From: UBA1181 sp963654355 | GTDB lineage: Bacteria > Bacteroidota > Bacteroidia > Bacteroidales > Paludibacteraceae | DNA: 22,843 bases | Direction of reading: 5' to 3' | Assembly (NCBI GenBank): GCA_963654355.1 | Contig: CAVKBM010000027.1 | Span: forward strand, 1-22,843 | Program-made: the position numbers and the translations under genes | Part shown: one piece after another, positions 16,514 through 22,843 of the stretch | How the letters are laid out: the number at the start of each line of letters is the position of its first letter | Numbering within the stretch: position 1 is the first letter of the stretch | The notes under the pieces: model-generated | Seen by the model: the letters and a program-made list of their open reading frames with translations, nothing else | Told to the model about the DNA's origin: nothing | The model's database searches: none

Positions 16514-16622
16514 CGAAGAAAAGAATCGCACACTTATTTTTATTTGTTTTTTCACTATATTTACTATCATAAATATTTATTGTAAACGAACTTCCATGCG
16601 AAGTACCAAATAGTCATACGTC

Positions 16623-17969
16623 ATGAAAAACATACTTATCCACAAGGTGAAGATCATCAACGAAGGAAACTCTTTCAAAGGTTCTGTGTTGATTGAAGGG
16701 GAGAAAATCTCTAAAATCTTTAGGGACGACGTTCCAGAAAGCGTACTGAAGAACGCAGAGATAATAGATGGAGACGGCAAGTGGTTATTGCCAGGAGTGA
16801 TTGACACGCATGTACACTTCCGCGAGCCTGGACTGACTCAAAAAGCAGACATGGAGACGGAATCAAGAGCGGCGGTAGCAGGCGGTGTTACCAGTATTAT
16901 GGATATGCCAAACACATTGCCGCAAACAATCTCAATGACCGAAATAGACAACAAAATTGCCATCGCCGAGAAGAAATGTCTGACCAACTATTCATTCTAT
17001 CTCGGAGCGACCAACGACAATCTCAATGAGATAATAAACGTAGACAAGAGCAAAGTTTGCGGAATCAAGGTGTTCGTAGGTTCTTCTACGGGCAACATGA
17101 AAGTGGACGACCCCACCATCTTGTCCCAGATATTTGAGAAGTCGCCAATTCTCGTTGCCACACACAACGAAGACGAGGCAACGATCCAAGCTAATTTGGA
17201 AAAAGTAAAAGCAGAGTTCGGAGAGAATCCAATTCCTATTTCATACCACGAGATCATCCGTAACTCCGATGCCTGCTACAAATCGACAGCGCAAGTGATC
17301 GACTTGGCAAAGAAATACGGCACACGCTTGCATGTGCTTCACCTCACCACAGCCAAAGAGTTGGCGTTGTTCAACAACAAGCCGTTGGCAGAAAAGAAAA
17401 TCACAGCAGAGACATGCGTCGGATATCTTTGGTTTGACGACAGGGACTACGAGCGATTAGGCGCGAAAATCAAGTGCAACCCAGCCATCAAGAAGCAGAA
17501 GAGCCGTGAAAATCTTTTGAAAGCAGTGGAAATGGGGATTATTGACACCGTTGCGACCGACCATGCGCCTCACCTTTTGAGCGAGAAAGAAGGCGACGTA
17601 CTCCACGCTGTTTCTGGATTTCCAAGCATTCAAAACTCGCTTCAAATGATGTTAGAATTAGCCAAGAAGGGAAATTTCACAAGAGAGCAGGTCGTTGAAA
17701 AAATGTGCCATAACCCAGCCAAGATATTCAACATCGAAAAGAGAGGATTTATCAGAAAAGGTTACTTTGCCGACTTAGTTTTGGTAGAACCAGACAGTCC
17801 AGTAACAGTTACGAAAGAGTCTCTTCAATACAAATGTGGCTGGTCTCCAATTGAAGGTGAGACATTTAACTACAAAATTTGCAAAACTTTCGTCAACGGG
17901 GAAATAGTATACGATGACGGTAGCTTTAACACAGAAAAGAAAGGAAATTTGCTTTCTTTCACACGTTAA
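16623..17969 (+). CDS. pyrC: Dihydroorotase (class I)
   Basis: This 448-residue cytosolic zinc amidohydrolase interconverts carbamoyl-aspartate and dihydroorotate in de novo pyrimidine synthesis. The motif VIDTHVHFREPG (59-70) gives the metal ligands H63 and H65 and the substrate-binding R67. K149 in CGIKVFVGSSTG sits where the carbamylated lysine is found in related amidohydrolases. H181 (VATHNEDE) and H240 (LHVLHLTTA) are the remaining metal histidines, and D313 (VATDHAPHLL) is the catalytic aspartate. The gene lies 109 nt after the DPM1-like gene with no terminator between, so it may share that transcript; the AT-rich gap has no convincing promoter box. Two small hairpins overlap and follow its stop codon. 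The full set of catalytic residues supports an active enzyme rather than a non-catalytic PyrC' homologue. Confidence 0.95.
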   Translation: MKNILIHKVKIINEGNSFKGSVLIEGEKISKIFRDDVPESVLKNAEIIDGDGKWLLPGVIDTHVHFREPGLTQKADMETESRAAVAGGVTSIMDMPNTLPQTISMTEIDNKIAIAEKKCLTNYSFYLGATNDNLNEIINVDKSKVCGIKVFVGSSTGNMKVDDPTILSQIFEKSPILVATHNEDEATIQANLEKVKAEFGENPIPISYHEIIRNSDACYKSTAQVIDLAKKYGTRLHVLHLTTAKELALFNNKPLAEKKITAETCVGYLWFDDRDYERLGAKIKCNPAIKKQKSRENLLKAVEMGIIDTVATDHAPHLLSEKEGDVLHAVSGFPSIQNSLQMMLELAKKGNFTREQVVEKMCHNPAKIFNIEKRGFIRKGYFADLVLVEPDSPVTVTKESLQYKCGWSPIEGETFNYKICKTFVNGEIVYDDGSFNTEKKGNLLSFTR

Positions 17970-18015
17970 CACAGTTAAAAAGTGTTAAAAGACATGGCGA
18001 TATTTTCTCATGTCT
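17966..18015 (+). terminator. Two small tandem hairpins after pyrC (possible weak terminator)
   Basis: TTAACAC (17966-17972) pairs with GTGTTAA (17982-17988) around the pyrC stop codon. AGACATG (17990-17996) pairs with CATGTCT (18009-18015) and is followed by the T-rich GAATTTTGTTTG. Both stems are perfect but only 7 bp, and the T-tract is interrupted, so terminator function is tentative. Confidence 0.4.
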
Positions 18016-18044
18016 GAATTTTGTTTGACATTTGGAAAGCAAAA

Positions 18045-18082
18045 TTTATTAGTCTATTAAATGTGTTTTATAGTCTAATAAA
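18045..18082 (+). promoter_or_regulatory. Tandem/dyad repeat upstream of the tolC promoter (putative regulator site)
   Basis: TAGTCTATTAAA (18050-18061) recurs as TAGTCTAATAAA (18071-18082), 11 of 12 bases identical and exactly 21 bp apart. The same stretch also forms a dyad: the 17-nt arms 18045-18061 and 18066-18082 match inverted at 15 of 17 positions around a TGTG centre. It ends 3 nt before the -33 element of the tolC promoter. A 21-bp period is the direct-repeat spacing known for LytTR-family regulators, and a LytTR gene lies at 19667-20395. Binding by that protein is inference. Confidence 0.55.
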
Positions 18083-18085
18083 ATG

Positions 18086-18115
18086 TTTGAAATATTGGAG
18101 TGCTTCTTACATTTG
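18086..18115 (+). promoter_or_regulatory. Bacteroidetes-type promoter of the tolC-like gene
   Basis: TTTG at 18086-18089, an 18-nt spacer, then TACATTTG at 18108-18115 fit the -33/-7 consensus well. Predicted start is near 18122, about 20 nt before the ATG at 18141. This rules out the longer open frame that begins at 18021. Confidence 0.75.
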
Positions 18116-18140
18116 CAACGAATCGAAAACGAGGTATAAG

Positions 18141-19454
18141 ATGAAAGTAAATTTCAAAATTAGCCTACTTGCAAGTGTATTTGCGACAATTGGAGTGCAG
18201 GCATCGGCAGAAGAAGCGTGGAATCTTCAAAAGTGTATGGATTACGCAATGGAGAAGAGTATTGACATGCAGAAAGGAGCGATAACAATCCTTGAAGGGC
18301 AAGTAGATACGAAATTGGCAAAGGCGCAATGGCAGCCAAGTCTAAGTTTCTCTACCTCGCACACCCTGAGCAATAGTCCATGGACAGAAGAAGGGTTGGA
18401 CAAAACCTCCTACAATGGCAACTACAATTTGAACGCCTCATGGACTGTCTTCAATGGTTTCAAACGAAAATACAACATTAAAAAGCAGTTGTTGCAAGAG
18501 CGCATAGACTCGGTTAATGTTGATGAGACAGAAGAAAACGTTAAAGTTTTAGTTGTAACCTACTACATTCAGGTGCTATACGCTGTGGAAAATCTGAAGA
18601 CGAAACAAAGTTCGTTGGAAGTTGCAGAAGCAGAGTATGACCGTAGCAAGAATCTCTACGAAGCAGGTTCGATTTCAAAGAGTGATTTCGCACAAATTGA
18701 AGCGCAATATGCCAAAGAGAAATACCAATTAGTAGTTGCAGAAAACGATTTGACAGAGGCCAAATTGAATTTGAAATTATTACTTAGACTCGACGATGCG
18801 GATATGGATGTCTATACACCAGAAATTTCGGAAGAGACTGTATTAGTAGCCTTGCCAACGAAGGTGGAGGCATACAACACCGCACTACAGACGAGACCCG
18901 ATGTTCGGGCAGCAGAGTTAGAAGAGACGATGTCTGACTTGAACATAAAAGTTGCGAAGTCGGGCTACTACCCTAACATTAGTTTACAAGCAAATGTCGG
19001 GACAGGTCATAACTCAGCAGCGGAGCTCTCAAATAGCGAACAAATAAAACAAAATTTCGGCGAAAGCGTGGGTGTAACACTCAGCTACTCTATCTTAGAC
19101 AACAGGAATAGGAAGTCAGAGAAGCAGAAAGCCCAGTTGGAGAAAACGATGAGTTCGCTCAGTTTAGAAAAAGTGAAGGATGATTTGAAGAAACTCATTG
19201 AAACCTCGCACAACGACGCTGTAGCAGCGCAACAGAGTTATGTAGCCGCAAAAGTTAACGAAGAGGCAATGCAAACGAGTTACGAGTTAACGAGCGAGAA
19301 ATACACGTTAGGAGCGAAGACGCCTTTTGAGATGCTCAGCGAAAAAAACTCACTCCTAACAGCGCAGCAGGAGACAATCCAAGCCAAGTACACTGCGCTT
19401 CTGAACATTCAGCTTTTGAATATTTATCAAGGTCTCGCAGTTGCTATAGAGTAG
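18141..19454 (+). CDS. TolC-family outer-membrane efflux protein
   Basis: This 437-residue trimeric outer-membrane/periplasmic channel serves tripartite efflux or type I secretion. The signal peptide MKVNFKISLLASVFATIGVQ continues ASA, with cleavage likely before EEAWNLQKCMDYAME, the usual first helix of mature OEPs. Two OEP repeats follow: NLNASWTVFNGFKRKYNIKK marks the first outer-membrane strand region, the coiled-coil run ENLKTKQSSLEVAEAEYDRS leads to LYEAGSISKSDFAQIEAQYA, and the second repeat has SGYYPNISLQANVG and GVTLSYSILDNRNRKSEKQK, ending with YTLGAKTPFEMLSEKNSLLT. The start is set by the promoter at 18086-18115 and the signal peptide; the upstream in-frame ATG at 18021 would give an implausible leader. 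Unusually, no membrane-fusion protein or RND/ABC pump gene is adjacent: pyrC is upstream and a convergent LytTR system downstream. Partner pumps must be encoded elsewhere. Confidence 0.93.
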   Translation: MKVNFKISLLASVFATIGVQASAEEAWNLQKCMDYAMEKSIDMQKGAITILEGQVDTKLAKAQWQPSLSFSTSHTLSNSPWTEEGLDKTSYNGNYNLNASWTVFNGFKRKYNIKKQLLQERIDSVNVDETEENVKVLVVTYYIQVLYAVENLKTKQSSLEVAEAEYDRSKNLYEAGSISKSDFAQIEAQYAKEKYQLVVAENDLTEAKLNLKLLLRLDDADMDVYTPEISEETVLVALPTKVEAYNTALQTRPDVRAAELEETMSDLNIKVAKSGYYPNISLQANVGTGHNSAAELSNSEQIKQNFGESVGVTLSYSILDNRNRKSEKQKAQLEKTMSSLSLEKVKDDLKKLIETSHNDAVAAQQSYVAAKVNEEAMQTSYELTSEKYTLGAKTPFEMLSEKNSLLTAQQETIQAKYTALLNIQLLNIYQGLAVAIE

Positions 19455-19466
19455 ATTTCCCGTTTT

Positions 19467-19501
19467 CTTTTTCATAATAAAATAGAAACTTTTTCATAAT
19501 A
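19467..19501 (+). repeat. Perfect 13-nt direct repeat downstream of tolC
   Basis: CTTTTTCATAATA occurs at 19467-19479 and again at 19489-19501, a 22-bp period, in the AT-rich 3' region after the tolC stop. It contains no ORF. Its function is unknown and it may be a small local duplication. Confidence 0.6.
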
Positions 19502-19537
19502 GTGTTTGTTTTCATTTTTTAGAACGGAAACGTTCGG

Positions 19538-19569
19538 TGCGCTGCAAAGTTGTGAAACTTTGCAGCGCA
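19538..19569 (+). terminator. Strong hairpin terminator after tolC
   Basis: A perfect 14-bp stem (19538-19551 with 19556-19569) with a GTGA loop is followed by TTTCCTTTT (from 19571). A smaller GAACG-GAAA-CGTTC hairpin lies just upstream (19522-19535). The T-tract is interrupted, but the stem is very stable and the position between convergent genes fits. Confidence 0.75.
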
Positions 19570-19599
19570 TTTCCTTTTACGTTAGTCATCTAAATTGGT

Positions 19600-19628
19600 A
19601 AAAAAAGGATTGAGGAGAACCCCAATCC
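19600..19628 (-). terminator. Rho-independent terminator of the LytS-LytTR operon
   Basis: On the minus strand a 9-bp stem (19628-19620 with 19615-19607, one G-U pair) and a TTCT loop are followed by seven T-strand residues (19606-19600). It begins 38 nt after the response-regulator stop. Confidence 0.85.
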
Positions 19629-19666
19629 CATAAATTCAATCTTTTCGTAAAGTAGCTTTAATATGA

Positions 19667-20395
19667 TTACTGTCCTAATTTTTCCAAAAATGCATCCTTG
19701 TAGTTTTTCCCGATAGAAAGGCGCTGACCATTAATCAACACCATGTTACCCTCTACAGCCTCGATGTTTGCGATAGACACGATATAAGACTTATGGACAC
19801 GGATGAATTGGTCGGAAGGCAGCTCCTCTTCCAACTTTTTCAAGGAGTAGTAAGCGGTGATTCTTTTTTTATCCTTCATGTGAAAAGTGACGTATTCACT
19901 TTGCCCCTCAATGTAGATGAGGCTAGCGTAGTCGATACGATAAAGCTTATAATCAGCCTTCACCATAAAATAATCCTTTTCAGGTTTTGATGTTTCTGTG
20001 GAGGCAGCCGATGAGATGTTTCTCTTCAAGTTCATACGCTCAGAAACCTTATTGATAGCTTGGACGAAGCGAGAGAATGGAATCGGCTTAAGGAGATAAT
20101 CCACAGCCTCCAACTCATAGCTTTCCAGAGCATATTCTTTGTAGGCAGTTGTGAAGATAATCAAAGGCTTGTTTTGCAAGGACTTAAAAAAATCCAAACC
20201 CGAAAGATCCGGCATTTGGATATCGGACAAAATCAAATCGACATTTTCCTTCTGCAATAACTCCATCGCACGCATCGCATCCTCACAAACCCCAACCAAT
20301 TCAAGGTTGGACATCTTAGAAACATATTCAGATAAGAGCTTGCGAGCAGGAAACTCGTCGTCTATTATCATGACTCTTATTATATCATTTTCCAT
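19667..20395 (-). CDS. LytTR-family response regulator
   Basis: This 242-residue cytosolic DNA-binding regulator is phosphorylated by the kinase encoded just upstream. Residues 5-120 are a receiver domain: the acidic pocket MIIDDEFPARK (9-19), phospho-acceptor D58 in ILSDIQMPDLSG, the Thr of IIFTTAY (80-85) and K103 in DYLLKPIPFSRF. After a Ser/Thr-rich linker (128-138), residues about 141-242 are a LytTR DNA-binding domain (DYFMVKADYKLYRIDYASLI, YIEGQSEYV, FIRVHKSYIVSIANIE, LSIGKNYKDAF). The ATG at 20395 is chosen; an in-frame TTG at 20413 would add six residues. It sits 46 nt after the kinase gene. LytTR regulators bind pairs of direct repeats about 21 bp apart, a pattern present upstream of the neighbouring tolC (18050-18082). 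Confidence 0.94.
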   Translation of the reverse strand: MENDIIRVMIIDDEFPARKLLSEYVSKMSNLELVGVCEDAMRAMELLQKENVDLILSDIQMPDLSGLDFFKSLQNKPLIIFTTAYKEYALESYELEAVDYLLKPIPFSRFVQAINKVSERMNLKRNISSAASTETSKPEKDYFMVKADYKLYRIDYASLIYIEGQSEYVTFHMKDKKRITAYYSLKKLEEELPSDQFIRVHKSYIVSIANIEAVEGNMVLINGQRLSIGKNYKDAFLEKLGQ

Positions 20396-20441
20396 AAACA
20401 CACCATTTTTCAATTAAATTTCGTTTTGTTAAGCAAGAGAC

Positions 20442-21575
20442 CTAACAGACCATATCAGCCGTCAAATCTATACATAAAGTAAGTTTATAAATTGCAGAAT
20501 CTTCATCTATATTCAACGAATAGTTATTTAAATACAACAAATCTAAACGTTTTTTCACATTTTCAATACCAATTCCTTTTTTCGTTTTGTCTTCCTTTTT
20601 CGTTTTTCTTATTGAATTTTCAATATAGAAGACTATTTTGTCGTTATCAGCGTCTAATTTGATGTGGATGAAAGCGTTCTCCTCCTGCTGACTTATACCA
20701 CTATATTTGAAAGCATTCTCAACAAACGGTTGAAGCAACATCGGAGCAATATAGATTTGTTCACCTTTCAGATTTTTTTCAAACGTCACATTAATATCTT
20801 CTTCGTAACTGTACCGTTGAAATTCAATATAGTTTTCTAAATAGACAACTTCACCAGAAAGCAGAATACGATTTTCTTTTGACTCGTATGTAACATACCT
20901 CAACATTTCAGAGAGAGACAAAACACAATCAGCCGCATGTTTGTCGCCTGTATAAATCATTGAATAAATGTTATTCAGCGCATTAAATAGGAAATGAGGG
21001 TTAATCTGAGAACGTAGGAAATTCAATTCCATCTGCATTTTTTCTTGAAGAATATGAGCTTTTTGCGTTTCTATTTCCTCTGCTCTTTTGCGATAGTACG
21101 TCATAAGAGAGAAGACAAACGCACCGACATAAAGGATGAAAGCTTTCCAAGAAGTTGAGAGAGAGAGACGCTCTTTTTCCATCATACCACGTTCCTCAAA
21201 AAAAGACTTCGTTTCAGAAGGCAACTCTATATCGAGCAAAGACTTTTCCTCTTGACGTTTCATTCCCGTTTTATCAATATATGAAATTGTAACCTCGTCT
21301 AAGATAAAAGAAGAAACACGAGCAAATATGGCAAGAAACAAAATAGAAGTTAGCAAGAAAAGAGCGAACCATTTGTATAAACGAGGGATCAACAGCAACT
21401 TGCTCACCATCACAACGATTAGCATGCCGATTGTCAAGATAGCGGAAATAATGACAGAGAGAATAAGATCGAACGAAGCGTTACTGATTGTCAATAAGAC
21501 AAAGACAGCTATCCAAAAAAGTACGGGAAGTGTATTAACCTTTAGTTTGCTAACGAAAATTCCAATCCAATTCAT
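20442..21575 (-). CDS. Membrane sensor histidine kinase, LytS/YehU type (His_kinase PF06580)
   Basis: This 377-residue inner-membrane sensor has four predicted membrane segments (about 17-31, 37-57, 70-86 and 145-160). A 55-residue loop between helices 3 and 4 (about 90-144, charged, with EERGMMEKERLSLS) may be the periplasmic sensing part. A coiled-coil linker (YRKRAEEIETQKAHILQEKM) leads to the His box FLRSQINPHFLFNALNNIYS, with phospho-acceptor H194. The ATPase part shows the N-box QPFVENAFKY (N287) and the G-box GIGIENVKKRL (334-344). No recognised ligand-binding domain is present, so the signal is unknown. A consensus promoter lies immediately upstream, divergent from pheS, and the LytTR regulator gene follows after 46 nt, forming a two-gene operon with its own terminator. 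Confidence 0.94.
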   Translation of the reverse strand: MNWIGIFVSKLKVNTLPVLFWIAVFVLLTISNASFDLILSVIISAILTIGMLIVVMVSKLLLIPRLYKWFALFLLTSILFLAIFARVSSFILDEVTISYIDKTGMKRQEEKSLLDIELPSETKSFFEERGMMEKERLSLSTSWKAFILYVGAFVFSLMTYYRKRAEEIETQKAHILQEKMQMELNFLRSQINPHFLFNALNNIYSMIYTGDKHAADCVLSLSEMLRYVTYESKENRILLSGEVVYLENYIEFQRYSYEEDINVTFEKNLKGEQIYIAPMLLQPFVENAFKYSGISQQEENAFIHIKLDADNDKIVFYIENSIRKTKKEDKTKKGIGIENVKKRLDLLYLNNYSLNIDEDSAIYKLTLCIDLTADMVC

Positions 21576-21600
21576 CTACATTTCTTTTAGTGTTCATCAA

Positions 21601-21631
21601 CAAATATATTTTTTTGCGAGCGTATGCCAAA
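21601..21631 (-). promoter_or_regulatory. Promoter of the histidine kinase-LytTR operon
   Basis: Read on the minus strand: TTTG (21631-21628), a 19-nt spacer, and TATATTTG (21608-21601), a near-perfect match to the Bacteroidetes -33/-7 consensus. Transcription would start near 21594, about 20 nt before the kinase ATG. Confidence 0.75.
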
Positions 21632-21640
21632 GAAAAATGA

Positions 21641-21648
21641 TACATTTG
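21641..21648 (+). promoter_or_regulatory. -7 box of the pheS promoter
   Basis: TACATTTG fits TAnnTTTG. It lies 24 nt before the ATG at 21672 and 9 nt from the -33 box of the divergent kinase promoter. There is no TTTG at the expected distance; the nearest is 24 nt upstream. It shows that the in-frame ATG at 21624 is not the pheS start. Confidence 0.55.
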
Positions 21649-21671
21649 CGTACAAAAGCCGATTAGAAAGT

Positions 21672-22691
21672 ATGAAAGAACGTATAAAACAACTTTTAGA
21701 TGAAGTTAAAAGTCTGCAAGTTGCCACAAAAGAGGACTTGGAGACTGTCAGAATAAAATATCTAAGTAAGAAAGGTGAGATTTCAGCGTTGTTCAACGAT
21801 TTCAAGACTGTATCGAACGAGCAGAAGAAAGAAGTCGGGCAACTTTTGAACGAGTTGAAAAACACCGCACAAGAGAAGATCAATAACTTGAAAGCAACGC
21901 TTGACAAGAAATCTGACGAAGAGAACAAGTTAGATCTGACTCGTACACCAGACCCAATTGAGTTGGGAACACGCCACCCACTCTCAATCGTGAAGAATGA
22001 GATTGCTGACATTTTCGGTCGTATTGGGTTCACCGTGGCAGAGGGACCAGAAGTAGAGGATGACTGGCACGTTTTCTCGGCATTAAACTTTCCGCCAGAG
22101 CATCCCGCACGCGACATGCAGGACACGTTCTTCATCACACGAAATCCAGACGTTTTGCTTCGCACACACACGTCATCCGTGCAATCACGCGTCATGACCT
22201 CGCAAAAGCCTCCGATTCGCGTTCTTTGTCCAGGACGTGTCTACAGAAACGAAGCTATCTCCTACCGCGCGCATTGCTTTTTCCACCAAGTAGAGGGACT
22301 TTATATCGACAAGAACGTATCGTTTGCCGATTTGAAGCAAGCATTGCTATATTTCGCAAAAGAGATGTTTGGAGAAGGCACAAAAATCAGACTTCGTCCA
22401 TCGTACTTTCCATTCACGGAACCGTCCGCCGAAATGGACATTTCATGCAATCTTTGTGGAGGAGAAGGATGTGGCTTCTGCAAATACACTGGTTGGGTGG
22501 AAATTTTAGGATGTGGAATGGTAGACCCTAACGTGTTGGAGAGTTGCGGAATCGACAGCAAAGAATACACTGGCTACGCCTTTGGTATGGGAGTTGAGCG
22601 TATCACGAACTTGAAATACCAAGTAAAAGACTTGCGTATGTTCTCGGAAAATGACATTCGATTCCTTGACCAATTCAAGTCGGCCTATTAG
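21672..22691 (+). CDS. pheS: Phenylalanine-tRNA ligase alpha subunit
   Basis: This 339-residue cytosolic subunit carries the catalytic core of the alpha2-beta2 synthetase that charges tRNA-Phe. The N-terminal 85 residues are a charged coiled coil that binds tRNA (MKERIKQLLDEVKSLQVATK onward). DPIELGTRHPLSIVKNEIAD opens the class II catalytic domain. Motif 2 is in VYRNEAISYRAHCFFHQVEG (near 190-209). The loop GGEGCGFCKYTGWVEILGCG and motif 3 in FGMGVERITNLKYQV (near 304) complete the site. An ATG at 21624 is in frame, but it lies upstream of the -7 box at 21641-21648; the ATG at 21672 gives the 339-residue length usual in Bacteroidales. The beta subunit gene (pheT) is not adjacent in this window, which is common in this phylum. 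The next gene begins 57 nt downstream. Confidence 0.96.
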   Translation: MKERIKQLLDEVKSLQVATKEDLETVRIKYLSKKGEISALFNDFKTVSNEQKKEVGQLLNELKNTAQEKINNLKATLDKKSDEENKLDLTRTPDPIELGTRHPLSIVKNEIADIFGRIGFTVAEGPEVEDDWHVFSALNFPPEHPARDMQDTFFITRNPDVLLRTHTSSVQSRVMTSQKPPIRVLCPGRVYRNEAISYRAHCFFHQVEGLYIDKNVSFADLKQALLYFAKEMFGEGTKIRLRPSYFPFTEPSAEMDISCNLCGGEGCGFCKYTGWVEILGCGMVDPNVLESCGIDSKEYTGYAFGMGVERITNLKYQVKDLRMFSENDIRFLDQFKSAY

Positions 22692-22737
22692 TCAACAGCA
22701 CACTGTAAATCGAAGAAACATATTAATTTAACGTAAC

Positions 22738-22742
22738 AAGGA
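22738..22742 (+). promoter_or_regulatory. Shine-Dalgarno-like AAGGA before the bactofilin gene
   Basis: AAGGA lies 6 nt upstream of the ATG at 22749. Most genes in this window have no such element, so it is unusual here, though it may be chance in an A-rich stretch. Confidence 0.4.
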
Positions 22743-22748
22743 ACAAGT

Positions 22749-22843
22749 ATGGCAAAAGACATAGCAGGGAATGAGCATAATTCGCTAGCTTACGGCACAA
22801 AGGTGACAGGGGATGTCTATGCGGAGAGTGATTTCCGTCTTGA
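22749..22843 (+). CDS. Bactofilin / polymer-forming cytoskeletal protein, N-terminal part (3' truncated by window)
   Basis: Only 31 codons are visible: MAKDIAGNEHNSLAYGTKVT followed by GDVYAESDFRL. The pattern S-L--GTK-TGD--A--DFRLDG is the usual entry into the bactofilin beta-helix (DUF583), with its short disordered N-terminal tail. Bactofilins self-assemble into membrane-associated filaments that position cell-wall enzymes and shape the cell. The gene begins 57 nt after pheS on the same strand with no terminator between, so co-transcription is possible. The call rests on a short fragment. Confidence 0.7.
   Translation, partial: MAKDIAGNEHNSLAYGTKVTGDVYAESDFRL

Noticed and set aside
16514..16622. 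Separate pyrC promoter, or an operator at the AT-rich palindrome 16569-16580
   Set aside because: There is no TAnnTTTG with a suitable -33, and a 12-bp all-A/T palindrome is expected by chance in such DNA.
18021..18140. 40-residue N-terminal extension of the TolC-like protein
   Set aside because: It overlaps the repeat and the promoter, and it would bury the clear signal peptide that starts at 18141.
20396..20413. TTG start adding six residues to the LytTR regulator
   Set aside because: The ATG at 20395 begins MENDIIRVMIIDDE, the normal distance to the first receiver strand; TTG starts are rare in this phylum.
21624..21671. Earlier in-frame ATG for pheS
   Set aside because: The -7 box at 21641-21648 is downstream of it, and the shorter protein has the usual 339-residue length.
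1..22843. CRISPR array, insertion sequence, prophage or defence island
   Set aside because: No regularly spaced repeats, transposase or integrase motifs, terminal inverted repeats or phage genes are seen; apart from the AAA-ATPase remnant all genes are core-like.

Overview
The window reads as a piece of a Bacteroidota chromosome, most likely order Bacteroidales. The base composition is moderately AT-rich. Start codons lack Shine-Dalgarno sequences almost everywhere. Recurrent TAnnTTTG boxes, in the best cases preceded by TTTG at 18-20 nt, match the Bacteroidetes sigma factor consensus. The secreted cellulase-like enzyme ends in a type IX secretion (Por) sorting domain. The ArgE-like, GldA, YbaK, class I PyrC and 339-residue PheS proteins all have a Bacteroidales look. 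I see no tRNA, rRNA, CRISPR array, insertion sequence or phage gene; this is mainly a housekeeping region.

Layout. (1) 2-2629, plus strand: a tight run of an M20 deacetylase (cut by the window edge), a viroplasmin-type RNase H, the GldA ABC ATPase and the YbaK deacylase. (2) 2638-2991, minus strand: a decayed AAA-ATPase/nuclease-like gene that keeps only its first ~93 and last ~23 codons. (3) 3055-5397: a stand-alone secreted GH5 glucanase with its own promoter, ~195 nt leader and terminator. (4) 5451-8222: DsbD and a nitroreductase, ending at a bidirectional terminator. (5) 8300-11788, minus strand: an overlapping three-gene operon of glycosyltransferase, flippase and a His-rich COG0523/CobW metallochaperone. 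(6) 11902-12066, minus strand: a 54-residue 2[4Fe-4S] ferredoxin with its own promoter and terminator. (7) 12185-15511, minus strand: mfd, divergent from (8) 15755-17969: a polyprenol-phosphate mannosyltransferase-like GT2 and dihydroorotase. (9) 18045-19569: an isolated TolC-like outer-membrane channel gene whose promoter carries a tandem/dyad repeat. (10) 19600-21631, minus strand: a LytS-type kinase and LytTR response regulator, convergent with tolC. (11) 21641 to the end: pheS, divergent from the kinase, and the first codons of a bactofilin.

Functional themes are envelope and secretion (GH5-T9SS, DsbD, flippase, glycosyltransferases, TolC, bactofilin), information processing (RNase H, YbaK, Mfd, PheS), pyrimidine and possibly arginine synthesis, and signalling. 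The most interesting regulatory observation is upstream of tolC: two 12-nt copies of TAGTCTAWTAAA repeat with a 21-bp period just above the promoter. That is the geometry LytTR regulators use, and an orphan LytTR two-component system lies next door. I did not find a clearly new multi-gene system; the regulatory hypothesis and the internally deleted pseudogene are the strongest leads.
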